A DNA stretch of 64,000 nucleotides from Osedax fenrisi (taxonomy: Eukaryota > Annelida > Polychaeta > Sabellida > Siboglinidae): NCBI GenBank assembly GCA_964019155.1, contig OZ025239.1, positions 96,122,795-96,186,794 of the forward strand, given 5' to 3'. The notes under the pieces were generated by a model, which was not told where the DNA came from, searched no databases, and saw only the letters and a list, made by a program, of their open reading frames with translations. The first letter of the stretch is position 1. Each line of letters opens with the position of its first letter. A program made the position numbers and the translations under genes. This document shows positions 14,083 to 28,900 of the stretch, piece after piece.

Positions 14083-17000
14083 ATTTATATATATATATAT
14101 ATATAAGTGTATAATATATACTGTAAATGAATAATGGTTTTGAAATTGTTGAAACTTTTTCGAAATACTAAATCAATGGGAACATTATAAGTTAGGATCT
14201 TCAATTTAGAACGTCTCAGTGTTTCAGTGTTTCATTGTTTCAATTAAATGTTTCGCAAAAGTTCTAGAAAGATTAGTTACAATTATGCACAGTTGAATTA
14301 AATGTAATATTAAAAGAGTGCGATTATAGCTTATGCAATCATTGACAATGATTCATTGTACAAGCAGTGTACAAGCAGTGTACAATGCTTGTACAATGTA
14401 TATGTGAATATATCATACTATGATAATCGTACATATTCTAATGAAGGTAGGTATATTTATCAATTAATCTATGTTTTTGAAATTATTTCATTTCAATAGG
14501 TATACAATACATATGTTCATACACAATGGTTATGTTAAAGATTGACTGTAAAGCAACACAACATGGTAAAATGTTCTGATACATGAATCAGTTTGGGTAA
14601 TCAATTATCATGTTAGTATTATGTTACAATATTAATGTTACAATTAAAATATACTAAGATTATCTTAGTCCTTAGACTTAAGATACTATTGAAATATTCA
14701 ATGTTGTGACTATATCAAAACTATCTAAATTAGCATTTTTATTTATACTCAAATACATAAATACTAAATAAAGAAATACTTATTACAATATTGTACCATC
14801 GATGTAGTCAGAAAGTGGATAAGTAATGAATAAGTAGACCATTGCACTTTGCGATAGAGGCGCTGCAATAGAAACCTACAACTAAATACCTACTACATTT
14901 TAAATTATTATTATTTATTTATACATATATATATAATATCTATACTAAAATAAAATTAAAATACAACATATCAATGTAATTCCTCATAATTTTATGTATT
15001 TAAATTGAAGATACTATTTTATTGATATTTACAATCTAAATCCATAGATATAGATAGAAGTGAATTCTATCTATTTCGACAAAATCGCCTACTGTTTTAA
15101 TATTGAAATATTTAATAAGACTAATATCGAATAAAATCACTAATGTTATTTTGTTAATTTATCGCTAAAAGTGCCATTCAGATATCTATCTTTTGCATGC
15201 GGCAATTGCTTATTAACTTTATATCGATGTAATGTACATGTACATAGATAGAGTGTTGGCACTTAGAAATATATGTTTTCACTTATTGCATAACAGGTCA
15301 GATAATCTGAATATTGATGTTTTAATGAACTACTGTTATTCACAATATAATTTAAAGTTAACTAAAACTCTAGAATGGATGTAAAACTTTATTTATTTTC
15401 CAGACTAATTTTTTAACATGGATTATATATTCTTATTTAGTATTGAATACACTTAGTAATATACTGTATGATCATGATGAAATAATCATATCATAATCAA
15501 TGTTGTGATATCATAAAATACTAAATAATCATAAATCTAAATATACATATATATATATATAGCATAATACATCAGTATATATATGTGCAAAGAATTTTTT
15601 AAGAAAAGATATAACACATTTTAAGTCATGGAATCCGATTTTGTATAATAAGCATGAATCTAAGACGTTATTTCAGACAATTGTAAATTCATATCAAACT
15701 ATATATTTAAAATATAAAAATGGAATTTAAATTAGTATGTATATGATGAAAACTAAGTGTTCATTACTAATATTACATTAGTAATATATATTAGTAATAA
15801 AACAATATGATATTTTGGTTTTAAATGATATAAATATCTATGAGGTGAGTAAAAGCTAACTTATACCCGACAAACAATTATTACGGCATAGGTAGTCCTG
15901 AAGGTGTCCTAAAGTGTAACAATCAGACTATCAATGTTACATGTGAGAGGATATTTACAGGGATTTATTACTCACTTTATAAGGACAAAATAACGTATTT
16001 CTTAATCTTGGTAAGGACAAAATAACGAAAATGTTAATGTAAATACCATGATCAATATTATAATATGTTACTGAGCAGGATATTTACAGGACATTTAAGT
16101 ATAATTTAGCATAGTTATTTGGTCTATATTTTTAACATTACTGTATACACCATTTAGCATCACAGTAAATATATACTATTCAGTGTGTTATAAGCATACA
16201 TTAGGACACTAAAACGGAGTTTATGTAAGAAATTGTTTGTCGGGTACTGTATGTAATTTAATAAAACATTGTTATAAATATTTTATAAAAACCGAATCTA
16301 CCTAAATCTATTTCAGTGGGATACTGGGATTTCAGACAGATACTACTGCCAGTTTTATAGATTAGATAGGGAGTAGATATAGATTTGCTTCACAACATAT
16401 GTAGTATATGTGTAAAGTATATGTAAAGAGAAAAGGGTAATCACCTTTAGCTCAAAACGAAAAAGTTGTATTGATGTGATATGCAATAGATTATACAGTT
16501 ATAGAATACCATCACTATGGTACTGTCAGACCAGGTTACAGTGTACAGTGTTATACAACTAAGTGTATAGTAGAAGATGTGTAATACACTATAGTTCATG
16601 ATTTCATCAGTTGTACTTTATTATATTTCATCACAATTATGATGATTTATTAAGACACTCGTACACAAATCGTGTACTCAGAGTTTCATGATATAAATAT
16701 CATTATAAATATAAAAATAAATATCGTCATAACTATAAATATAATTATAATTATATTTATAAATATCAATATAAAAATGAATATATTAATAAATATAATT
16801 ATAGATATAATTATAATTATAAATATAATTATAAATATCAATATAAATGTAAATAAAAATATATAAATATAATACATATATCAATATATATATATATAAT
16901 CTAATTAATATATAAGCATATGACTGTGACTGTGTTTTCCATACGTTTCCAACAATTCGTTTTAAACACTAATTTGCGTAGGTGTATACATATATATATA

Positions 17001-20000
17001 TTTTATGTATATAATTTTTATACGGAACGTTAGCAAAAGTATATAAAATTAGTATAATATTTGTTGTCTATTTATAGTGTATATAGTGTATAAATAATTA
17101 GAAAATTCAAATTACTAATATTTATTTATCAAAGTATATTATACGCATAATAATTTACAAATTTTATTCTCACATTTTTCTCTAATTTGCTATCGTTAAA
17201 GATATGGCTGAGGATATTTGGTATGGTATGGGTTTTGTATATATATATATATATACAGTGCGCTCTCGATATACCGGCACATCTCTGAATGACCAATTTC
17301 TTTCCTATCTCTTCAATGATAATAATTTTCGATGCACCGGCACTCGTATACCGGCTCCGTCGCCTAATATCTAGGCACAAAAGTCGAATTGTAATCGGCA
17401 TATATATATATATTTCCCAAAATCCTTCACGCAAGATGAAAATTATGAAATAAATAATGACATTTATAATAAATGCAATATTGATATTGATGATCGACTC
17501 ACTTTAGACGAATTTACGTCAGTTGATGACATTTCTGAAATATTCGAAATAGATTCTATTACTCAAATTATAAATTCATTAACAAATAATAATAAAGATA
17601 GCGACGACACACAAGAGGCTGGATTTGATCCACCACCATCATTAGAGAAAGCAATACAGGGGTTTGAATCACTAACGGCATACTTTTAATGTTACTCCAA
17701 AGATTCAAATGATATACATTTATTAAATTTATTATCTAAACGTTTGGATATATTATGTATTAATAATAAAAAGCAAACTACTTTATATTTTGTAAATAAT
17801 TCAAAATAGTTTATTTTATTTAGCATTCGTTTCATACCATTATAATAATATTTTATACCATCTTATACGAGTTTATACCTATTTTATACCATTATAATAA
17901 TTAAAAGTAGTTCATTTTATTTTATTTTGAATTCGTTTCATACCTTTATAATAATATTGTATACCATTTTATACGTGTTTATACCTATTTTATACCATTA
18001 TAATAAACATAATATTTAATATTCTTCTTCATATATTCTTTATTTTCTGCAAGATCGATATACCGGCACTCTCGATATACCGGCACAATTCCTCATTCCC
18101 GATGGTGCCGGTATATCGAGAGCGCACTGTATATATATTTATTTGATTAAATAATCGTATTTTGTAATTACTTTATTGTTATATATTCAATGTATATATA
18201 TATATATATATATATCTATATATAATTATTAAATATTTAATTAATTATTTATTAAAATATATATTACAAATTAATATATTATATAATAACTAATTAACTT
18301 TCATTGTGAAAATACTATACTATCAGAACAATTATGTTTTTTACAAACATTTATAAATTTATTATTTATATAAATTATATATATTAATAACATTTAATTT
18401 TTAATATTATATATAGATATTTTTGTTGATCTTTCTCTAAAACTATAAGATAAATATTAGAATAACACAATGTTATATTGCGATGTTATTAGTTGTTATA
18501 AACATTTAAAGTTATTATCAGCTATGTGAAATTATTTTCATGAGTAGAAATAGAACATTTCCTATTTTTCATGCACTGAGTAGAAATAGAAATACGAATG
18601 CATTTGAAAAATTTCACGCCCTAAAAAAATGCACGGAACCGAATTACGCACATAGAATTAAAAATGGAGTTGATACGTTAACCTATTACATATTACAAAC
18701 ATTCTTAATTATTTTAACTGATTTATCTATTGGGATATCCTCTTAAACACAATGAATGGTGTACTTGAAGCCCTTTCATATGAAATAATTCATTTGTATG
18801 TGGTTCACATATTCAGAATAAATAATAGTGACTATTTCTGTGGCAGGTTTGACCATACAAAGTCTTAGGATGCGTTTACACATTAAATATAATCATCTCA
18901 GATTCTCATCTGCGACGATGTTATTGTCACAAATTAGAATCTACGGCCAAAGTTTACATTGTGACACGTATGGCGTACTAGGACATTTAGCTTAGCGTAA
19001 ACACGCCCCCCCCTCCACCTCGAGCCCAACATCTTATAGGTATTCAAGTATTCATTACACAACGCTGACATATACAATGAGTAGAAGCATTTATAGTTCG
19101 ATTAATTCGAGGTCACTCATTTCATAAAGGACAAACAGACACACCGTTCACAATCACTGATAGCCTGATACTGAGATTACAATAGATTACATAACAGAGG
19201 TTGTTTACAATCACTTCAGTGGCAGGAGGGTATGTTAGACTCAAACATACTGCTGATAGAGGGGACATGTATGTTTCATGCATATATTATATTGAAGAAT
19301 ATATTGCAATCTATATAAAGATAGATTCCATGTCCACACAAATAGTGCTGTATGCATACAAAGTACATACATAAAGTACTCACACACATATATATATACT
19401 TTACAATATACTATTATTATTATAAAATATAAAATTATATACTAAATTGAATTATGTATGCATACATATGATATATAAATAATAATATATATATATAATA
19501 ATAATATAATATAATACTTTGCATCTATATGAAGGGAAAGAGGGAGGAGGATATATATAGAGATGGATTACCTCATTGATGTCCTTGGAGAAATAGCTGC
19601 CACTAGAACCTTGGTAGATGCGTTCTGGGTATGTTCCGTGGTCTATAGCGATCTCGGCCAATCGGATGGTTGCGGTGAACGGCGCGTCGTTAGGGAAGTT
19701 ATTGTAGCAGATGTGAGACGAACCGCCATCGGAATGTGCTGTAGGTCAAGGTCAGAGGTCAGAGGTCAATGATATAAGTGAGAACGTTATATGATATTGT
19801 TGTTAACTAATTGTAAACTAACTTACAGCACCTTTATTAGTAATCGTACAATAATTAAAATTGCTGTACAATATATAATCGTGTGTGATGATATGTATAA
19901 TGTACACATGATAGATAGTAATCGGATGTGGGTTCTAAGTAGAGAGATATTCTCTCTACAGGTTATATTACCAGTGGAGGGCAGTATTATGTTATACGCA

Positions 20001-23000
20001 TTAACATATTCTACAAATGGCTAACTAAGGGTACGACTATATACACGAGGGTAGGGGTTGTTGTCATCATTCACTGTGGGTGATAATACAACTGATTAAT
20101 CAATGTTCTCCACAGATTAGGTAGATATGCATTCAACAATACTGACTATGCATTTAATGAAATATTGGTTCTGCCATCTTGTGAGTAGGCATTTGTTATG
20201 TGCATAACTTTTTTTTAAATATAAATTTGAAAACACCAAAATATTACTTTTATTATATAATTTAATAAGCTTTCCAATGATACTGATCTTATTATAATAA
20301 CATCAATATGAAAAATATCATTCTCATTATATCTTCAACATTCTGCTGATATCTAAGATATCTCAAATTTATTATTACTAATACATAGTATATTACTATA
20401 ATAAATATATAACTATAGATTGGGGAAGTTCTCGCAAAAACAAATACATTTATTTATTAACTTCTCCATTATTTCATGCTTTACAACATGAAATAATAAA
20501 TCTGATTTATTTATTGTATATATAGGATATTACTTTATTATTACTAATACATAGTATATTACCAAAGATTTTCCGAAGGAAAGATATAACACTTACGCGA
20601 AATCGTGTAATTCGAATTTGTATACAAAATACCCTGGTGCCACCTATAGCGGGTTACTTTTAGGAACTATGCGTTGTTTATAATGTAAATTCGTATTTAA
20701 CTATACACTTTTAAAATGTTAAATAATATGCTTTAAATTAATATTTATATGATGAAAACTAAGTATTCATTACTAATATATAATAAACAAATATGATATG
20801 TATGTTTTAAATGCTATAAGTATATATTTAGTGAGTAAAAGCTAATTTATATTGCATGTAATTTAATAGAGCAATGAAAACATTGTTGTATGCAAATAGA
20901 GCCGAACCTAAATCTATTTCAGTGATTTCGATACTACTGCTAGCAGCGGTTGGGGCTATTACTAAATTACGTTGCATGCATAGGGAGTGTTATATCTTTG
21001 CTTCGCAAAATCTTTGATATTACTATAATAAATATAGAACTATATATAGGATATTACTTTAATCAATTTAATTTATAATAAAATTTGAAATACATTCAAA
21101 TTGATATGTAATCAAATAAAAACCCCTCCACACAATATAGTAGAGCCAATGTTTCACTCAGTATTGGTGAATGCCTATCTACCTAATTATATATCTGTTC
21201 TGTTCACCTATAACAATGACCTCAGTGAAGCCATGTTTATTTATATAGTTATTTCAGTGATTAAATAGTAACGTATTACATATGCGTATATTACTAAATC
21301 TGTTTAATTCATACATCTTATTATCCATGACTTAATTACATAATAGATCTATATATCTTCACATTGGACTACAATTTATACAGGCCCAAATTAAAGATTA
21401 GATTGATGGCTTGATTAGGGACATAAAGATAAGTGTCTGGTTGGTAAGCATCTATACTTACAACTATATAGTGATCATGCTAGATAATGAAACTACATCT
21501 AGATAGAGGACATGTTATGGATACCCAGCAGTAGAGCTATGTTCATTATACTCTATACCTATATACACTATATTACATGACTAGGTTACAAGTAGAAAAC
21601 ATTTAATGAGATTGAAAAATGATTAAAATACGCATTTGAAAATAGTAGATCATAAAGAACACTAACGTGCCTGTTTTATTTTTATAAACACAATTTTATT
21701 ATATATTTCCTACGTTTAGTATATTAATTTTCAATATGTGAAATATTTCCAATTTGTGTTGATTATGGTGATAAATATAACATGTTTTATAGGACATGTT
21801 TTATAACAGACTATTAATTACCTACAATTTATTTAAATATTTGTTGTTGTAAATATATTTCATTTAGACGTTAGATTACTTTATGTTAGAAAACTATAAA
21901 GAGGTGTACACACTGAAGAAGCCTGTCGTTTTCCGCCTCGTTTTTCTGCCCGTTATGGCGGATAATTACGCGGCGTAAATGTGACACGTAAAAGTGTACA
22001 CACAGAAAACGATATTTGCGTTTCGATAGAGTTTTGTAATTTTAACCTATGACATTTTACAATGATAATCAGTTGTTGTTATTGTTTACCATATAGTTTA
22101 TCTAAAATACTAGTTTGGTCAAATATAAATCTATGATTAACTTGTAGGGTATTTTATTGTATTGACAAATACAATTCAATGATTTGTACACATATTATTT
22201 AAATTAATTATATTCTTATTATGTAAAGTAATTATATTCTTATTAACTTTATAAATTAGCTTATCTGATTTTATTCAATGAATGATTCAATATGATTTAA
22301 ATTTATTATTATAATAAATATTAAATATCTGAGTTTATATTTAACATTATATTGAAATGAGGAATAAGTTGAGAAAGCAAAAATATCTGCTTAAATTATT
22401 GTATATACATCGATTACGAAATCATATAGTGCTACCAATGGTTACTGAAGAGATATTTGCTGGAACATATAATTTACTAAAGGAATTATAATTATAATTT
22501 ATGAATTTTGTGAGAATGAATCCTGAGTAATTTCATTCATTGGCAAATATCATTTCTCCACATATAACAAAATCAAACACTAACTGGAGCAAAGCGATTC
22601 CCGAAGAAATGAGGCTTGCTATAACATTGAGATTTGTGGCAACAGGTTAACATATAATATATATGGTATAATTGGACGGTAAGCACAAATTAAAGTGGAA
22701 TGCACGAGTTGGGAACGCTTTTCAAAATGTTACCAGCAATTGAGGCGGGCGCCGAGCGATCATAGCGTATATAGTTAAAAATATATTATATGTTTATATT
22801 CAGTGAATATAATTCACACATCAATGCATATATGTGTATAAAGTAGTGTTGTAATGAACTCGGACAGTTCGAACAAGTATCGAACATTATTAAATTTTGA
22901 AAATAAAATTCGGTTTAGAACTTTTGATACTTCAAACTTATGACTTTCGAACTTTGAATTCAAGTATCAAACTTTTTATACAATTATCGAACTTGAGATC

Positions 23001-25554
23001 ATGTTTGATAATATAATTAATTTAAGTTATCCAAAGTATCAGGGTAGTCTCAGTATCGGTTACCCAAAGATTCGATGTAGATATTAAAAAACTAAAAATA
23101 ATAGAAACATAAATATACCACCTATGGAAATAATAACATGTATTTATACACAGATTATGTAAGAGATATATAGATTAATATTTATTCATAATAAATAATT
23201 AAAAATTATGATTAAAATGTAACATAAAAATCATCATTTGAGCTCGTTTATATCTAGTATGAGTCTCAATTTAGTTTTTGAGCCCATTACGTAATAGTCT
23301 TGGTTTGTAGAGTACAAGTTTGGGGTAGGCATCTTTTAACCAAATGCACGGCTCAATCAAAATACTAGGCGTAATGTATATACAAGTATCGATACTTCAA
23401 CAATTTTGTTAAAAGTGAATTCATTTACAGCACTAGTATACAGTATATACACTGTATGAATCATACATGTATAAGTTATAACTGGAGTGTATGATACATC
23501 ATATTGATAACATGAGATTATTAATTAGAATAAACACCCATATATATATATACATCACCCATGTGTATATACAGTGTATTACACACACACATATATATAT
23601 GTACAGTTATATGTATTATTATAATAATTATATTTATTTATATTTATATATATATATATATGTTTGTGTGTGTGCATATCTTAAATGTATTACATAAGCT
23701 TTAGCAATATCTGTAGGCATTGATGCATGAATATAAACATATAATCTATTGTAACTGCTCGCCACCCGTCTCAATTGCTGGTAACATTTTGAAAACCGTT
23801 CCCTACTCGTGCAGTAACCCATGTTTCTCATACAGATTTTATGTATCGTGTGCACTAGAGCGTATCATTAATTCGCGAGACGCCTTACGCGTGAACTTTG
23901 CTAATTAGTTATTTAATTTGTGCCCACCGTCCGTATTCACCCCACCCTTAGAGTTCCCATTAAAATCATATATAATGCGACGTCCTTACCCATCAAGAAA
24001 TCTTGATACAAAGAAACGTATATTTAACTATCGTATGAGTAGGGCACGAATGAATGTAGAACGCATTAGGAATTTTGTTTGTCGAGGTTTAGAATATTTA
24101 AAAAATCTTAAATTATGCACCGGAAAGAGTAGATCTATTTGTACAAACTGCCTGTTGCCTACATAATGTATTACTGAAGGATCTTGATATGAAGAATACT
24201 CATTTGGAAACAATGACTGAGATTATATGTGATGCACCTAATGCAAGCAGTAATGAAGCGATAAATATATGAAATTGAAGAGTATTGTTCATCTAATGGC
24301 AGTGTTCCATGGTAGAATAATTGTATTTAATAAATTACAAAATAAATAAATAAATATATTTAAATACTATCTTTTTTTTTATTTATCATTTTTCTTACAA
24401 AAGTAAATATATTGTCAGATAATAATTTTAGTATATGCGCCCTATCTTCACTGGTTACCGCATGCTAATCTATCATTTTACCAAATGATGAACACATTGT
24501 AACAGCTAAATAATCATCTTTGCTATTAATATTTGTTATCTTCTTTATTATTTCGTCATCTATACAAGATTTTTTCCTTTTCCTGAGTTGTTTAAATTGT
24601 GCATCAAATCTGTTGTGATAATGTAAATATATTAAAATAGTGGTATTAATATAGTGATATATTAATATAATTATATACTGATGTAAAGTTTGTATAATTA
24701 TACTAATAATTACATATGTCTATAATATAATCACACATTAATTTCATTATATAATTTAAGTAAAACCTACAATTTCATATAGTACATTTCATTTGTTATA
24801 AGTTATAAGCCAAGGGACATAAGCCATGGTATTATTTAGAGTTAATTTTTTTAATTTAAAGTGAAATGCCTGGTCATTTCTATCCAGATATATCTATGAC
24901 ATATGACATAATGTATATTTAATTAGACATATATAATGAGTTATAGCCTATAACTTATAGGTTATCAGTTGTAGAACGGGTGTATCATAGATCATATGTC
25001 GAGGTAATTACGGATTTTAATTAATTTTTATAATAAATACTTTAAATTTGTCTATGATATAATACAAATTATGCATACGACAACATTGTAAGCCGGGAAA
25101 TGTCATCGGGTCGGGTAAACATTTTACTATTTATACAAGTATATGGTTTGCTATATTATGTTGGGTATATAAAATAAGCTAAATAAATGCTAAATATTAT
25201 AAAATAAAAAGTCTTATAGGTTGCACATCAATTCCGTTTTAAAAAACGTACGTGTAACTGCAACTTCAAATGATTCATTCACGGCAAAATTGAAGTTATG
25301 AGTCACATTCCTATTTATTTGAAGTTGAACTACACGTTTTCTGAACGTTTTCTGAAATAGGATTAATCCTATTTTCTGTACTAACAACACACAGAATTAG
25401 AGAGAACAGCTAGAATGAACACACAGAATTAGAGAGAACAGCTAGAATTCCACTTGATTCCAATTGATATATATATAAAGTATATTATTACATATAACTT
25501 ATCGAATAACTATTTATTAAATATATATATAATTATATTAAATATACTATTTAT

Positions 25555-25625
<71 letters not shown>

Positions 25626-25752
25626 ATATATATATATATATAAAGTATATTAACAAATGTTTATTATTACATATAACTTATCGAATAACTATTTATTAAA
25701 TATATATATATATATATATATATTAAATATACTATTTATTAAATATATATAT

Positions 25753-25794
<42 letters not shown>

Positions 25795-25861
25795 ATATAT
25801 ATATATAAAGTATATTAACAAATGTTTATTATTACATATAACTTATCGAATAACTATTTAT

Positions 25862-25901
<40 letters not shown>

Positions 25902-28900
25902 AAAGGTTATATAAGATGGTATACAACTATATATATATTTTAATAATATATATCAACTATACAATAGTAATATATAATATATATTTCAATAATTTATTAA
26001 ATATTTATTTAAATTATATATATTTCATAAGTTTAGATATAATGATAAGGATTTATGTATTATATAATAATATAGTATTTGTTATATTAGTTAAAAATAT
26101 TAAATTAATAAATATAATGTATGTAGTATTTATGTATTTGTGTATTTAATTACTATTTATACATTGAATTTAGCTATATCCCACAATTAGATTTGTTACA
26201 ATTGATTTTATTTGTACATTTTTAAATATAGGTGGCGATATATGTCTACCCTTACGACAAACTAAAACACACGGAATTGATGTGAACACTTAAAAATCTG
26301 TTACTTCAAATTTGCTGTGAATGAATCATTTGAAGTTGCAGTTACACGTACGTTTTTTAAAACGGAATTGATGTGAACACCCTATTAAACGGGCGATGCC
26401 AGAACGATGTATATAGATATTCATACACGTTTAATATATAATACGATAAATACCCAGGCAAAGCCAGCTAGTATATTGCAAACAACAGGATAGTTTACAA
26501 ATAGGTTAATACCTAAAAATAATATATTAAGAAATAATCTATCCTTATTACAAACTTTGTTGTTAAATTAATGCTTCCAGGTTGATTGAGTGTAGGCTCT
26601 AAACCAACATCATTTTCATGGTCATAATATTTGGTTACTTCCATATTATCGACTGTTTCATGTATTATAGAGTTAAAATACATTGCAAAACATAACAAAT
26701 TATATATTTACTAGTTATACTTACTGGTATTGATTGTAAGATCTGTAGAGATGATATAGTTGGACGTGTCTCCAATATTCCATCAATGAATTCATATCTG
26801 TAAATGAGTCATTTTACTTCTAATATATTGTATTGAGACTATAAAGTAGATATATTCGAAAAATACATGTATTTCATGAAACTTAAGTACTTTTTATGAA
26901 TAGATTTGTATTCAAGAATATTATTTTAGATTTTCTCAAAAAAATGTGTATAATGAGTATATTCTGTAGAATTATATGATGTAATAAAAGTATTTCGTAT
27001 AAATCAAATAAAGTTATGATTATAGATAAATTTGATTTACTTTTAAAGTAAACTTTTTTTTTTTTAAATCTAGAAATATTGAATTAATAATTGATTTATA
27101 CATAAATAAGTGGAACACTGGTCAGAGAAAGCCTAATATGTTTGTAGAATCTCTGGAATGCAAACAGATCTATAAACAACAGCATTAGGTAGTCGTAATC
27201 GAACCCGGTGATATGGGCAATGGCCATTCCACCAGGATAAACACAACGATGGTGCTCCAATAGAATAGTAGGGCTAAGGTGAGTCTATACGAAACACTAA
27301 ATAGTTTATAGCTCGCACATGGGTTATCAATATTATATATTTAATATGTGATTTTAATATTAGTAATGTGTTTTATTAATAGTTGTCTTGGTAATTTACA
27401 TTTTCTACAATATATATATATTTCTTTAAATGGTAAACTATGATGTAAGACGTACATTGTATGTTTCATCATCAATCATGTCATGTACTACATGATAATA
27501 ATATAATTATAAAATTGAATATTCACCTATTTTATATGTAATATATTACTTTAATTTAATATATATTATATATGTGTGTATATTAATTTGTTTTTATATA
27601 TTCAGCTTTATAATTAATAAACTTCTTTTAAATAATTTTTTTAATATATTTATCATTAATGCTTAAATTATTAAGTTATGAATAAATACATATTATTTAT
27701 ATGTTATAAATAAAGATAAATTTAGTAAAAGTTATCAAATAAATATGTTAATGTAATATATGCCTATATAAATCCTATATGTTTATGTATTTATGTATAG
27801 ATTATATAAAAATTATAAATATAAAAGTAAACTTTATAATTATATAAGTCTATGTTTTTGAAGAGAATTACATTTATTTATTAGTATATTATAGCGATCC
27901 ACCGCCTGCCGTACTAAATATATCTATCGTTCAGATTCCCCGAATAAACTATTTAGACATTTTAAATAATATCTATATGTATCACCGTATAATATATGTT
28001 AAATCAAGTATATATAATTATATATAATATACTATCACATGATGAATATTCAAGTTTATATACATATTAAATATTGTTTTATTTATTCTTATACGATATT
28101 TATTTGATTAAAGGTGAATATTGGCCATCTTCACCATCTACAGATATCATAGTTAATAACATATTAGTAATTAGTGATCAACACGCTGTTGGAGGTGATA
28201 GTATAGGCCTATTCAGTTCAACTGCATAGCATTAATAAATATTATTAATTAAAGATTAATTAATAACTTGATTTGAACTACTAAATTATTAATTTAAATT
28301 TATTTTAATTTTATATATATAGTTAATACGGGTTACGATCAAAAAGGACGAGTTGAGGGTTAAAGGTTAAATTTTAAATGCAAAATAAATTTATATAGGC
28401 TCATTTTGGGATGTAATGCAGCTATAAAAAAACTATCAAGACAACACTAAACCCAATTAAACCAAATAACCCACAAATACCAATACAATATATACATATA
28501 TACTATTAACTCTTATTTCAAATGTAACCTCTAACCTCTAACTCGTCCTTTATGATCGTCTCCCTCTAAATACACTTGTAAATTTAATTAATTAACTTAA
28601 TTATTAAGTTAATGTTACATAAATAAATAGTAACTAAATCAATAACAAATTAAATAGTTTTATATTTATAATTTCATTTAAATAAATAATAGATTTAATA
28701 AATTAATTATATATTTATAAATATTAACCAGAAATATTTAGTTCACTTGCAATATGCACTATATCTTTATTTCTTGTATTTGTATTGCTATATTCTGTTC
28801 ATTTTACATTCCATATAGATATCAATGGCTGGATTAATTTTATTAAGTTATATGTAATATCCATAATAAATGTAAATAATAATTAAATCTAAAATTATTT

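Larger units (their letters stand above)
10380..15580. other. PI4K2 intron 3, AT-rich with simple repeats
   Basis: No coding exon seen. It contains a (TACA)n tract at about 11800-11890, a small TIR fragment at 12211-12311 (GCCTTCACACCAAAA arms), an ACT/TAC trinucleotide tract at 13690-13835 and a (TA)n tract at 14032-14106. Confidence 0.55.

Noticed and set aside
17129..17434. 101-codon minus-strand frame
   Set aside because: Runs across the boundary of the pogo/Tigger element and its end repeats; not a gene.
18540..18746. 68-codon plus-strand frame with SRNR repeats
   Set aside because: No recognisable domain or splice context; short and repetitive.
27195..27260. B-box-like GGGTTCGATTAC on the minus strand
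   Set aside because: No convincing A box or tRNA cloverleaf; a SINE is possible but unsupported.
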